DNA from: Gemmatimonadaceae bacterium
GTDB taxonomy: Bacteria; Gemmatimonadota; Gemmatimonadetes; Gemmatimonadales; Gemmatimonadaceae
NCBI GenBank assembly: GCA_030835125.1
Contig: JAUQWM010000012.1
Span: forward strand, 62,001 to 126,000
Length of the DNA stretch: 64,000 nt
Reading direction: 5' to 3'
Numbering within the stretch: the first letter of the stretch is position 1; each line of letters opens with the position of its first letter. Below are positions 35,903-44,581 of this stretch, in pieces. The translations under genes and the position numbers were made by a program. Below the pieces are notes generated by a model. It was not told the DNA's origin and ran no database searches. It was given only the letters and a program-made list of their open reading frames with translations.

Positions 35903-38602
35903 TCAGTAATCCCGCAGTGCCTCGGTGGGCTGCACGGCAAGCGCCCGGCGCGTCGGCACGAAACACGCGATCAGGCACACGACGGCCATCAGCGTCGTGT
36001 ACGCTCCGAGCGTGAGGAGTTCCTTTGCCGTCGGCCAACCGTTGTCGGTACCTCCCTGCAACGCCCATACCAGCAGGGTGCCGGCGAACAGCCCCATGCC
36101 GAGCTGCCGGAGCGGGTGGGCAAACACCGCTGTGACGATGCGCCACGGGCTCCCTCCGAGTGCGACGCGCACGCCGATCTCCCGCGTCCTGCGTGACACC
36201 GCGAACGACATCACGGCATAGATCGAGACGAGAGAAAGGACGAGCACCATCGCGCTCACGATGGTCGTCAGCCTGACCCAGAACGCATAGAACCTGACCT
36301 CGCCGTTCACGACGTCCTTCAGGGGCATCAGGTCCGCCAGCCGTAGCGTCACATCCACGTCCGTCGCGATCGCGCGCAAGCGCTGGGCAAATGCGTTGGG
36401 GTCGCCCCGGAGGTGTATGGCGGCATTCAGCGGATACATCGATGTGCGGACGAGCGGCAAATAGATCCCCGCGGGTCCCCATCCCGACTTGATACCCACA
36501 TCGGGCGCGACACCGATGATCTCGAACCACGGCTGCGGTTCGGGATCCGACACATACCGGATACGTCGGCCGATCGGGTTCTTTCCACCCATCACGCGGT
36601 CGACGAATGCCTTGTTCACGACGGCGACTCGTGCGTCGGGGCTTGCCTCGCTGGTGTTGAACCAGCGCCCCGACAGCATCGATACGCCGAGCACGTCGAG
36701 ATATTTCGGGTCGACTCTCGACGATCCCACCCGATAGCCGCGTTCGTCCAGAGGAGCGAGCGCGCCCTCGTCAACTTCGACCTGGTTGTTCGGGTGGTAC
36801 TGTCGCGGCAGGTGCTGGGCGAACACCACGCCCGTCACGCCAGGTTCCGACTCGAGTCGCATCTCGAGTTTCCGTGCCGCGGCCGCGTAGCGAGCCTCAA
36901 ACGCCGCCGCACTCGTATCGGCGCCGGGTTCGGTTGACAACCGCTCCATATCGAGCCGCACCGAGAGGTACTGCTCGACGGGGAATGGCAACGGCTGTGT
37001 CTCGATCTTCACGGCGTCCTTGCGCACGAACAACGTGACGAGGGGAAAGCCCATCGTCACGGCGAGCTGCAGGACGATCACGGCTGTCCACATTCCGCCG
37101 AATTGCGAGCCACCCGCGCCGGCGGTCGTCCCCTTGAGGCGATTCCCGAGGTTGCGCGTGATCTTGAGTCCCGGAAGGATTCCAGCCATCGCGGCGGCCA
37201 CCAGCGTGAGCAGCGCGGTGTACCCGAAGGTCAGCGGCGAGAGCCTGCCGTCTACCCAGAACGCAAAGTTGCCGCTTGCATCGGTGAGCTCTGCGCGCAT
37301 GTGATCCAGTCCCCACCGCACCCCCCATCCAGCCGCGGTCAGTCCCACAACCGCTGCCACGCCACCGAGCACCAGCGCCTCGGCGAACATCTGCATGACG
37401 ATGCGCCGCCTGCTGGCGCCCAGCGCGGACCGCACGACGATCTCGGTCTCGCGCGTAGCCGCGCGCGCGAACATCAGCAGTCCGACGTTGGCGCACACGA
37501 GTACGAGGAGCATCATGACGAAGATGTTCCCCGTCAACAGCGTCATCGCCTCGCCGGGGCCGTTGATCGCCCGGACCGATTCGGCAAACGTGAACAGCTG
37601 CGGGCGGAGGTGCTGGTGAGTCTGCGGGAAGTCTGCGGCAGCAATCCGTCCGAGGTTCGTGAGCTCCGTGCGCGCCTGCTCGAGCGATGCGCCCGGTGCC
37701 AGGCGGCCAAAGATCCGGATCGCCATTCCCTGGCGCCGGTCATATCCGGAGACGTCGATCCTGAGCGGCACCCACACTTCCTGTGTGCGCGGGAAGGCGA
37801 AACCGTCGGGCATGACGCCGACGATGGTTGCGGGGGCACCAGTCAGGCGGACCGTGCGTCCAATGACACCGGAGTCACCATTGAAGCGACTCTGCCACAG
37901 GTCATAGCCGATCACGGCGACGAGCGGCGCGTCGGACTGCTCGTCCGATTCCGCCAGCGTGCGCCCGAGCACGGGTGGAACGCGCACGACACGGAACGCC
38001 GCCGCGCTCACCTCGGCGGTGTACACCGGCTCGGCCAGACCCTCGGTGATCATGAGGTTCCGAGTGACCGTGCGGTACGCGCCAAGGTCCCGTACGGATT
38101 GTACCGAGCCGCGCCACGCCACGAAGTCGTGCGTCGCACGGAGCTCCGGACGGTTCGCCGACGCGTCCCAGTTCTGGAGCATCACGATCCGGTCAGCGTC
38201 CGGGAGCGGAATCACGGGAAACACGAGCTGCCGGATCGCCTCGAACGTACCGGCGCCCACCCAGATCGCGAAGGCCATGGAGAAGCCGCCGACGATCGTG
38301 AGCACGGGGTACTTCACGAGCATCCGCCCGCCGAGCTTCAGGTCGAGCCACGAGAAACGCATCTCGTCGAACCATGCAAGGCCGCGCGCGTTTCGCGCTC
38401 GCTCGACATGGTGTTCCACGCTCCCGAACTCGGCGCGCGCTCTCCGCGCGGCTTCGGCGGGTGTCATGCCGGCCCGGACCAGGTCTGCGGCGCGCAGCTC
38501 GATATGGAGACGGAACTCATCGTTGAGGTCAGCGTCCACCTGACGGGTGCGGACGACACCGCGCCAGAGCGAGCGTATCCTGGCCATCAGCTCGGCAATC
38601 AT
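35903..38602 (-). CDS. ADOP-type ABC transporter permease
   Basis: 899 residues, organised like the one at 18469-21123: the ADOP N terminus (QVDADLNDEFRLHIELRAADLVRAGMTPAEAARRARAEFGSVE), MacB periplasmic domain 1, a TM triplet around GNIFVMMLLVLVCANVGLLMFARAATRETEIVVRSALGAS, a second MacB domain and the final FtsX block IYAVMSFAVSRRTREIGVRVALGGS. No ATPase gene is adjacent. The sequence is well diverged from the first copy. Confidence 0.9.
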   Translation of the reverse strand: MIAELMARIRSLWRGVVRTRQVDADLNDEFRLHIELRAADLVRAGMTPAEAARRARAEFGSVEHHVERARNARGLAWFDEMRFSWLDLKLGGRMLVKYPVLTIVGGFSMAFAIWVGAGTFEAIRQLVFPVIPLPDADRIVMLQNWDASANRPELRATHDFVAWRGSVQSVRDLGAYRTVTRNLMITEGLAEPVYTAEVSAAAFRVVRVPPVLGRTLAESDEQSDAPLVAVIGYDLWQSRFNGDSGVIGRTVRLTGAPATIVGVMPDGFAFPRTQEVWVPLRIDVSGYDRRQGMAIRIFGRLAPGASLEQARTELTNLGRIAAADFPQTHQHLRPQLFTFAESVRAINGPGEAMTLLTGNIFVMMLLVLVCANVGLLMFARAATRETEIVVRSALGASRRRIVMQMFAEALVLGGVAAVVGLTAAGWGVRWGLDHMRAELTDASGNFAFWVDGRLSPLTFGYTALLTLVAAAMAGILPGLKITRNLGNRLKGTTAGAGGSQFGGMWTAVIVLQLAVTMGFPLVTLFVRKDAVKIETQPLPFPVEQYLSVRLDMERLSTEPGADTSAAAFEARYAAAARKLEMRLESEPGVTGVVFAQHLPRQYHPNNQVEVDEGALAPLDERGYRVGSSRVDPKYLDVLGVSMLSGRWFNTSEASPDARVAVVNKAFVDRVMGGKNPIGRRIRYVSDPEPQPWFEIIGVAPDVGIKSGWGPAGIYLPLVRTSMYPLNAAIHLRGDPNAFAQRLRAIATDVDVTLRLADLMPLKDVVNGEVRFYAFWVRLTTIVSAMVLVLSLVSIYAVMSFAVSRRTREIGVRVALGGSPWRIVTAVFAHPLRQLGMGLFAGTLLVWALQGGTDNGWPTAKELLTLGAYTTLMAVVCLIACFVPTRRALAVQPTEALRDY

Positions 38603-38605
38603 CGA

Positions 38606-38944
38606 TTACGCCTCCCCTGGCTTTGCTGAAAGAGCAAGCCCGATGGCATCCGAGAGTCGCTTCCAGCTCGCGGATTCCTCCCCGAGCGCACGACGCCCTG
38701 CCGTGGTCAGGCGGTAGTATTTCGCGCTGCGGTTGTTCTCCGAGGTGCCCCACTCGGCGTCGATGAGACCCCGATGCTCCAGCCGCGCGAGCGCCTGGTA
38801 CAGCGCGCCCTGCTGCACGAGGAGCGCACCGCCCGAGATCTGCTCGATTCGGAGCAGCACGCCGTAGCCGTGCAACTTGCCGAGTGACACGGCCTTGAGG
38901 ATGAGGACGTCCAGAGTTCCGGGCAGGAGCTCGGCGGTGGCCAT
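38606..38944 (-). CDS. PadR-family transcriptional regulator
   Basis: 112 residues: LLPGTLDVLILKAVSLGKLHGYGVLLRIEQISGGALLVQQGALYQALARLEHRGLIDAEWGTSENNRSAKYYRLTTAGRRAL is a textbook PadR domain including QQGALYQAL. It is 3 bp upstream of the permease start. Its ribosome binding site AAGGAG lies inside an inverted repeat, suggesting direct autorepression. Confidence 0.93.
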   Translation of the reverse strand: MATAELLPGTLDVLILKAVSLGKLHGYGVLLRIEQISGGALLVQQGALYQALARLEHRGLIDAEWGTSENNRSAKYYRLTTAGRRALGEESASWKRLSDAIGLALSAKPGEA

Positions 38945-38948
38945 GGGC

Positions 38949-38969
38949 TCTCCTTAGCTGCTAAGGAGA
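38949..38969. promoter_or_regulatory. PadR operator overlapping the ribosome binding site
   Basis: TCTCCTTAG-CTG-CTAAGGAGA has perfect 9-bp arms around a 3-bp spacer, 4 bp upstream of the ATG. The arm CTCCTT is the complement of the gene's AAGGAG. Binding there, or the RNA hairpin it would form, would block translation as well as transcription. Confidence 0.65.
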
Positions 38970-38995
38970 ACAACGATAGCGCACCCGCGCGGGTT

Positions 38996-39262
38996 TCAAA
39001 AGGGTCGAGAGCGACGGTGGTACTCCCCATCCTTCGCAAAGCAGCGAAGTAGCGGGACCCCGCGGTGGAATCTCGCCGGATGGAAGTTGACCGTTACCCG
39101 AAGTGTCGGATCGAGCGGAACACCGTGGCTACGCGCCGCCACGTAGGCGAGCGCTCTCTGCTGTGGAGAATCCGACGGCGGCAACCAGGAGTCGGTGTGC
39201 AATGTGGCGATCACACTGGGGATGATCCAGCAACCGCCAGGAGTCCAGCTGCGGCGCCATGA
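38996..39262 (-). pseudogene. Fragment resembling a DUF3626 N terminus
   Basis: The minus-strand frame includes DSPQQRALAYVAARSHGVPLDPTLRVTVNFHPARFHRGVP, which resembles the start of DUF3626 proteins (AL..V.....G.PL....RVT..FHPDR). It then loses similarity and stops. It is recognised from memory only. I see nothing else in 38970-39336. Confidence 0.35.
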
Positions 39263-39336
39263 AACAATTTGCATCTGGCGAGCAACGCGAACCAGCCGCA
39301 TTCCGCAAGAGAGGCGCTGTCAGCTACAACTCCTCA

Positions 39337-40041
39337 TCAACTCGGGCGATCCCGGTCAGCGGCTTCGCCTATCGCCTCAATCAGGCGCTCGATCGTCGCT
39401 CGGGTCCTGCCAGCGATTCGTCGCATTGCGGACCACGCCAACCCTGCGGTAATCGCCGCGCCACTCGCGAGGACCAGGTACGGATTGATGAACCCACTGT
39501 CGCCAGCCGCGACCGCAGCGTTCAGGGTTGCCACCACGCCGACGCCGCCGATCATGAATGGCAGGACCAACGCGGCGCGCCGATTGACAGTGATTTCTAC
39601 GCGAGTCTCCGCACCCTCACCGTGGGCGGACACGAAGATTTCGGGGGCTCCGCTGGTAGACCACGAGACCCCAGCGGAGCTGGCATCGCCGACGCCATGG
39701 GTCTGCATCGTCCGCCGCACCGAATTGAGGATCTGTTGGGCGCGATCATTGGTGAGCTCACCCGGCAGGTCAAAGGCTCGCCGGACTCGAAAGGCGCCGC
39801 CCGTGACGCGGCGGAGAACGGAAGGCGGGTCTTCCACCGGGATGAGGCGAGCGGCGCGCGCGATCAAATCAGGATCCAGCCCCGCCTCAGCCGCGATCGC
39901 TTTGATCTCGTTGAGGGTGAGTCCGTCCTCGATGCGGCTTACCGCATTCGGCGAGCCGGCGAGCTCCGCTGCCCTCGACAGGATCAGCGAGAACTCTCTC
40001 TCCGTGTACCTCTTCGAGGCGTCACTCAAGGCGTCCGTCAC
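39337..40041 (-). CDS. Uncharacterised membrane protein
   Basis: 234 residues. A soluble N-terminal helix-turn region (YTEREFSLILSRAAELAGSPNAVSRIEDGLTLNEIKAIAAEAGLDPDLIARAARLI) looks like a SHOCT- or SMODS-like helical domain. A beta-rich middle follows (EIFVSAHGEGAETRVEITVNR), then two TM helices near the end (LVLPFMIGGVGVVATLNAAVAAG, PYLVLASGAAITAGLAW). The promoter region carries two 11-bp direct repeats. The function is not identifiable. Confidence 0.65.
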   Translation of the reverse strand: MTDALSDASKRYTEREFSLILSRAAELAGSPNAVSRIEDGLTLNEIKAIAAEAGLDPDLIARAARLIPVEDPPSVLRRVTGGAFRVRRAFDLPGELTNDRAQQILNSVRRTMQTHGVGDASSAGVSWSTSGAPEIFVSAHGEGAETRVEITVNRRAALVLPFMIGGVGVVATLNAAVAAGDSGFINPYLVLASGAAITAGLAWSAMRRIAGRTRATIERLIEAIGEAADRDRPS

Positions 40042-40125
40042 GACCTGCTCGAAGCTCCTGGGGACCGTCTTCGCCCCACCTGGTCTCCATCATCCCGTCG
40101 CGCATCTCCATCGACCGGGCCGAAT

Positions 40126-40158
40126 CTACATCATTTTTCTCGCACTACTACATCATTT
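40126..40158. promoter_or_regulatory. 11-bp direct repeats upstream of the membrane protein gene
   Basis: CTACATCATTT occurs twice with a 22-bp period (40126 and 40148), the only AT-rich stretch nearby, 85-117 bp upstream of the start at 40041. The same face of the helix would be presented twice, so it is probably a tandem operator. Confidence 0.5.
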
Positions 40159-40275
40159 GACGCATAGACGCCGCTGACCGAGCGGTCTTACCATCGTGCC
40201 GTCCTTCACGGGAGAGCACGCATGGCAGCGCGTCACCAGGTCTCGACACCCGATCGCCGGCCAACCGAAGCATGC

Positions 40276-41024
40276 CGGCGGAGGTCCGCAACGCGCGGAG
40301 GGGCCTCCCCTGCTCCGGTCCGCGCCTTTTCGCTCGACGTCGAGGGTGGACCCGAAGATTGTCCGCGGCAGGAGGCACACTGCCGCGGGACCGCCGGTGC
40401 GAGCGAGCGGACCGAGGCACCGAGTCGCCGGACGCGTGCGGCCAGCGACGTACGCAGTGCCGCACCGGCGCGGACACTGCGCCGCGGATCGCGGCACCTC
40501 GGCGCACGTCGAGCGGACCAGGACCACACCGGGCAGGTTCCGGTCGGTGCGATCGATGGCGACGGCGCCGATCTGTCGCCGTCCCACGGCGAGGCGTCGC
40601 GGGTCAGCGGCACATGGTGGCGGGACGCCGAGTGCGCGCGGCGGGACGATGGAGCGGTGCGCCGGGTTCAGTCACCAGGGTCGCGGCACCGTGGCACTGA
40701 CTCGGCGGACCGCTTCACCCTAAGGCGCGTCTGGCACCGCCGCCTGAGCGGACCGCGCGGGCAACTCACGGGCTCGAGCGCAACGAGCCGCGGGATCAGG
40801 GCGCCGGACTCCAGGAATCGCGGCCAGGATGCCGTCATATGGTGCGCCGATTGGCGCAGCACACCGAAGCAAGGTGCCGGACGATCGCCGAGAGTCGCCG
40901 GACTACGCGCGAAAGCGATCGGACCACAGCGCAATGCCGTCGTACCTGACCGGAGTTCCATTGGACGGCGCTGGGGTGGCGCCGGACCACGGTCGAGTGG
41001 CCGCGGCGCAGCCGTGAGAGGCCC
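40276..41024. repeat. Degenerate tandem array with a ~21-bp period
   Basis: The core CGGAC or a close variant (CGGGAC, CGTAC, TGGAC, CGGCAC) recurs at 40386, 40408, 40429, 40449, 40471, 40492, 40514, then 40600, 40621, 40642, 40663, 40684, 40706, and 40878, 40899, 40920, 40941, 40962, 40983, 41004. About 36 units can be placed. Most steps are 20-22 bp, with a few of 14-31 where units have slipped. Because steps are not always multiples of 3 and no frame is conserved, it is not a protein repeat. No gene is supported in 40042-41117. Confidence 0.8.
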
Positions 41025-41117
41025 CTGAGCCATTGCAGGTGAGCGGATCCGGCGCGAAGGACGCGCGTGCCGGCTTCATCAACCTGGCGCGTCCACCACC
41101 AGTTGCGGGAGGAACCT

Positions 41118-41915
41118 ATGAAGTACCGTCAAGGCCGAGTCCTGGAAGCGCTGCGCAGCGTGCAGGTGTTCCTGGAGCGGCACGGAGAGGTCCTGGACAC
41201 GATCTACAAGTCCGGGGCGCGGGCGAACCTGGATGCGGTCGCCGCCGAACTGCACGCGTGTGCCGTGCAGCAGGACGGGGGCAGGCGGAGGGCGGTCGGG
41301 GAGACGGCGAAGCAGCGCGCGCTGCGGGTCGCGTTGCGGTTCGCCATGCGACCGATCGCGGTAGCGGCGGGCGCGGGGCTGCGGGGGACGCCGCAGTTCG
41401 CCGCGCTCCGACTGCCGTCCTATCGGCTGAAGGGGATGGCGATGGTGGCCGCGGCACACGCCATGGCGGACGCGGCGACGCCGCACACGGCCGTCATGGT
41501 GGAGGCCGGGCTCCCGGCCGAGTTCATCGAGCAGCTCCGGCGGGCGGCGGACGCACTGAGCGGGTCGTATGACGAACGGCGGGCCAGCCAGACCGCGAGC
41601 ATGGGCGCCACGCGGGGGCTGATGGAGGCGGAGCGTCGGGGCCGGGCCATCCTGCGGATCCTGGATGCGCTGGTGGTTCCCGTGCTCGGACACGACGAGT
41701 CGCTGATTACGGCTTGGCGCAGCGCGCGGCGAATCCAGGCGAAGCCGGGGCCTGTGCAGGGGCAGGCCGATGCAGCGGTGGACGGCGCGCCCGGCAACGG
41801 GTCGCCGCCAACGGCCGGCGGAACGCCGGTCGCATTGCTGCCGGCGGCACCTGGCGCTGGTACGATGGCTTCGGGTGGGGATGACAAGCGGGACGGCCAG
41901 GAGCGGGCGGCATAG
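41118..41915 (+). CDS. Uncharacterised protein next to the 21-bp array
   Basis: 265 residues, with GGGAGGA 6 bp before the ATG. The protein is Ala-rich and helical: KYRQGRVLEALRSVQVFLERHGEVL, a basic segment (GGRRRAVGETAKQRALRVALRFAMRP), DALSGSYDERRASQTASMGATRGLMEAERRGRAILRILDALVVPVLGHDESLITAWRSARRI, and a disordered Gly/Pro/Ala tail. No signal peptide or TM helix. I recognise no domain. It is the only intact gene between the 21-bp array and the Dnd island. Confidence 0.7.
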   Translation: MKYRQGRVLEALRSVQVFLERHGEVLDTIYKSGARANLDAVAAELHACAVQQDGGRRRAVGETAKQRALRVALRFAMRPIAVAAGAGLRGTPQFAALRLPSYRLKGMAMVAAAHAMADAATPHTAVMVEAGLPAEFIEQLRRAADALSGSYDERRASQTASMGATRGLMEAERRGRAILRILDALVVPVLGHDESLITAWRSARRIQAKPGPVQGQADAAVDGAPGNGSPPTAGGTPVALLPAAPGAGTMASGGDDKRDGQERAA

Positions 41916-41947
41916 TCCTGGCACTTTCAACACCGGAGGAACGCACA

Positions 41948-41980
41948 ATGCCCAAGAACGAGAAGGGCGATGGCAGGTAG
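41948..41980 (+). other. 10-residue leader-like ORF
   Basis: An ATG with GGAGG 8 bp upstream reads MPKNEKGDGR and stops. The good ribosome binding site suggests the start of a former gene, cut off a few codons in, or a short leader. The DNA downstream to 42055 holds nothing recognisable. Confidence 0.35.
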
Positions 41981-42055
41981 CGTGACGGTCCTGTTCGCGT
42001 CGTGCTGTGTGAGGTCAGGATCCACAGCACGGCGCGAGTCGGGATTCGCCCGTGA

Positions 42056-42718
42056 TTCCAGGACACCCACATCGGTCAGGCGGCTTTCTACTTTGCGACG
42101 CAGCACTGGGAGCGCTCGATCGAGTGGGCGCAGCGGGGCATCGCGCTGGGCGACCGGCACGGGATCATTGCCTGGTCGGTGAACCGGCTGCTGGCGATCG
42201 TGGCCGAGGCGGCGTGGTACGACGAGGACTACGAGCTGACGGAGGCGGCGGGGCGGCGGCTCCGGGTGGAGGCGCCCCGGCTGGGCATGGACTCGGCGTC
42301 CTGTACGCGGAGGCGGCGGAAGTCTTTCTCGCGCATCTCCGCTCCCCCAAACCTGAGACCGTCCCTGCCCTGTTTAGGCATCGCCGCACGTACCGAGTCG
42401 GTATCCTATGTGTTCCACGCGGCGCGCCTCCGTCGCTTCGCGGCCAAGATCATGCTGGCGATGGGGGACAAAGGGGGCGCCGAGCGCGAGTACCGGTTGG
42501 CGCACGAGACGTTTCAGCGTCTGGGGGCGGAGTTCGAGCTGCGGCTCACGCGGGAGCAGATGCGGGAGCAGGGGTGGCGTCCGCCGCAGAAGTTGAACGG
42601 AGCGCGTGGGGTGTTGACGCCGCGGGAGTTGGAGATCGCGACATTTGCGGCGCGGGGGCGATCGAACAAGGATATCGGGGCCGTGCTGGACATATCCTGG
42701 CGGACGGTGAGCCGGTGA
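42056..42718 (+). pseudogene. Frameshifted, truncated LuxR-type regulator
   Basis: Reading across two frameshifts gives a tetratricopeptide-like helical part (HIGQAAFYFATQHWERSIEWAQRGIALGDRHG; VLYAEAAEVFLAHLRSP in the next frame). A LuxR DNA-binding domain follows (LTPRELEIATFAARGRSNKDIGAVLDISWRTVSR) and is cut by a stop inside the recognition helix. It has no start codon and lacks the N-terminal ATPase expected of such large regulators. It marks the left edge of the low-GC island. Confidence 0.75.
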
Positions 42719-42789
42719 CCGCTACTCCAGCTTAGACCTGTCTCCAAACGGGACCAACGTCAGCACCCCGGAAAGTCTAAAGCTCAACG

Positions 42790-42814
42790 GTCGACCTGAT
42801 AGGGGAGCTTACCA
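42790..42814. repeat. Direct repeat, left copy, downstream of dndB
   Basis: GTCGACC-TGATA-GGGGAGCTTACCA. The right copy at 44804-44823 is GTCGACC-GGGGAGCTTACCA, identical except for the 5-bp insert. The pair brackets dndB and the membrane-protein gene. The rest of 42719-42888 holds no gene I can support. Confidence 0.6.
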
Positions 42815-42888
42815 ACCGACATACAATGCCCGATGAGGCTTTGACCCGGGCGCGACAGAAACTCTGCAGTCTCGGACTTAGACCCTCA

Positions 42889-44097
42889 CTAGCTTGCCGC
42901 CAAGGCTTCGTATTGGGGTCGGTCGGCCTCAGGTACTTCATCGATGTCTTCTAAGTCCAGAGTGAGCGCGAGCATGTGTTTGATCCGAACGCGGCCGTGG
43001 CCCGAAGCTTGAAAGAAGTTATCGGCAAAATCGACCGTGGACGCTTTAGCCAACAGTTTCTTAAAGCTCGCTTCTGTCAAGTCCTTCGCCGTGATTGTAT
43101 CGCGAGCGATCATAGCAAGGATGTCGAAGAGAGCCTGCACCCCAACCGTTCTGATGATATAGGACTTGGGCTTGGCCGGCTGCCAGAGCGTCGTATTGGC
43201 GGCGCCTAGAAAGTTCCTAACCAGAGTGTATATCGCCTTGTCGTTTGTCGCTCGGTACAGATCGCGCGCCGGCGTCTTGTCGTCGGGAAGTCTAGTGCGG
43301 CTGCGCTCCTCGCGAGGCACCATAAACATTGTGTTACGGTCGCTCTTTGGATCTCTTGAAAACAGCCGCAACAAACCGTCGACAACCGTGGCTGTAGAGA
43401 CGCGCCACAGACTCCCGTTCAATGTCAAGAGCTCAGAGTCCTGAGGCGCGACTGTGATGCGACCGCGGAGTGGCGAGTCGTCATCAACGTTGAGTCGTCG
43501 TGTCAAGAAGACTGCAGTCTTCTCTGGCGTCCAGGCATCCGCAGACTCTTCCTCAACGTCAAAGCCAAACAGCTCGTAGGCGAGACTTCGATCAACCTTC
43601 TTCTGATTGAAGTTGACAGTCGCGAAAACGTAGGCCTGAAAGGGATTCGGTAGGTCGAGAAACACGGAGCACACGAGCGGCATCTGCTCTCTATCGCTAA
43701 CGGTCGCTTTATCGAAACCCCAAAGGCGATGCTGTCCGTCAACCACACTCGCAAGGCGCTGACGGGATGGGATAACGAGTTCGTGACCTTCGATCATCCA
43801 CCGTGCGCTTTCTTCCTCCAACTCACCATCAGCACGATAGTTGGCCGCGATGACAATTGAGGTCGGGAAGACCGCCTCGACCGTATCAATGAACTTGCCT
43901 ATCTCCTTCAGTCGTTCAAGGCGTTGCGCGCGCTGTGTTCCACTGATCCTGTAGCTCTCCGCATTGACGTCAGACACTCTTGCTGCATCGGCATACGCCA
44001 CCTCACGCAGCAAATCGGCCGGCAGTACCGCTACATAGAATGTGCCAAACGGTTGAGTGACCGGGAGCGCAGCGGTGCGATGGGGAAACTCTGACAT
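42889..44097 (-). CDS. dndB: DndB-like DGQHR-domain protein
   Basis: 402 residues from the ATG at 44097 (MSEFPHRTAALPVTQPFGTFYVAVLPA). The DGQHR motif is at residues 120-124 in RQRLASVVDGQHRLWGF. The second family motif appears as ATVNFNQKKVDRSLAYELFG, where other members have N-x-T-Q-x-K/R. DndB is the ParB-superfamily regulator of phosphorothioate modification, known to repress dnd genes in some species. It lies at the far end of the island, 7 bp after a small membrane-protein gene, away from dndCDE, which is an unusual position. Confidence 0.88.
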   Translation of the reverse strand: MSEFPHRTAALPVTQPFGTFYVAVLPADLLREVAYADAARVSDVNAESYRISGTQRAQRLERLKEIGKFIDTVEAVFPTSIVIAANYRADGELEEESARWMIEGHELVIPSRQRLASVVDGQHRLWGFDKATVSDREQMPLVCSVFLDLPNPFQAYVFATVNFNQKKVDRSLAYELFGFDVEEESADAWTPEKTAVFLTRRLNVDDDSPLRGRITVAPQDSELLTLNGSLWRVSTATVVDGLLRLFSRDPKSDRNTMFMVPREERSRTRLPDDKTPARDLYRATNDKAIYTLVRNFLGAANTTLWQPAKPKSYIIRTVGVQALFDILAMIARDTITAKDLTEASFKKLLAKASTVDFADNFFQASGHGRVRIKHMLALTLDLEDIDEVPEADRPQYEALAAS

Positions 44098-44104
44098 GTT
44101 TGCT

Positions 44105-44581
44105 CTACGTTTGAAAGCCGGTGGTGTCGCCGGACAAAGACTGAGTATCCCCACCTGTGGCCGCTGCTGGGTTCGGGCTCCCAATGTTCGCGTTGGTACT
44201 GGCCGATAGAATCCAAAGTAGCCACGCGAAGGCAGCTGCTGGCCATAAGAGATGACCTGGTTCCAGTCCGCCGGGAGAACTAGTCCTCGTCGTCGTGGCC
44301 ATAATTGACATCGAGATCGATGCGCTACCGAGAGATATTGCAAGCATCCGCATCGAACGCGACGAACTGTCTGGAAGCACAAGCTCCACGGCGGCGGCGG
44401 CGGCGATCCCCATCGCGTAGCTGGCGAGGCTAGCGTTGAACTGTGCCGTCTCGGATAGCCACGCGCCGAGACCACCGATTCCGATGACAACAACGACGAA
44501 ATACATCAGTCGTGGGGGGTCGACAATGGCCTGCAGTCTGCGCTTAACGTCTCTCGAGAGTCCCAGCCATTCTTCACGCAT
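44105..44581 (-). CDS. Four-TM membrane protein upstream of dndB
   Basis: 158 residues. About four hydrophobic helices: LMYFVVVVIGIGGLGAWL, SLASYAMGIAAAAAVELVL, MRMLAISLGSASISMSIMA and LLWPAAAFAWLLWILSA. A basic cytoplasmic start (LSRDVKRRLQAIVDPPR) and a polar tail (SPNPAAATGGDTQSLSGDTTGFQT) flank them. I recognise no family. It is followed 7 bp later by dndB on the same strand, so they are probably co-transcribed. It may be an anchor or effector, but nothing in it proves this. Confidence 0.6.
   Translation of the reverse strand: MREEWLGLSRDVKRRLQAIVDPPRLMYFVVVVIGIGGLGAWLSETAQFNASLASYAMGIAAAAAVELVLPDSSSRSMRMLAISLGSASISMSIMATTTRTSSPGGLEPGHLLWPAAAFAWLLWILSASTNANIGSPNPAAATGGDTQSLSGDTTGFQT

Noticed and set aside
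40276-41024. Diversity-generating retroelement or CRISPR for the 21-bp array
   Set aside because: No reverse transcriptase or cas gene is in the window, and the units are too short and degenerate to be spacers or template repeats.
40222-41028. An open frame of about 268 codons across the 21-bp repeat region
   Set aside because: It exists because of high GC and few stops. The repeat steps vary between 19 and 23 bp, so no repeated peptide results. It has no ribosome binding site and no recognisable protein.
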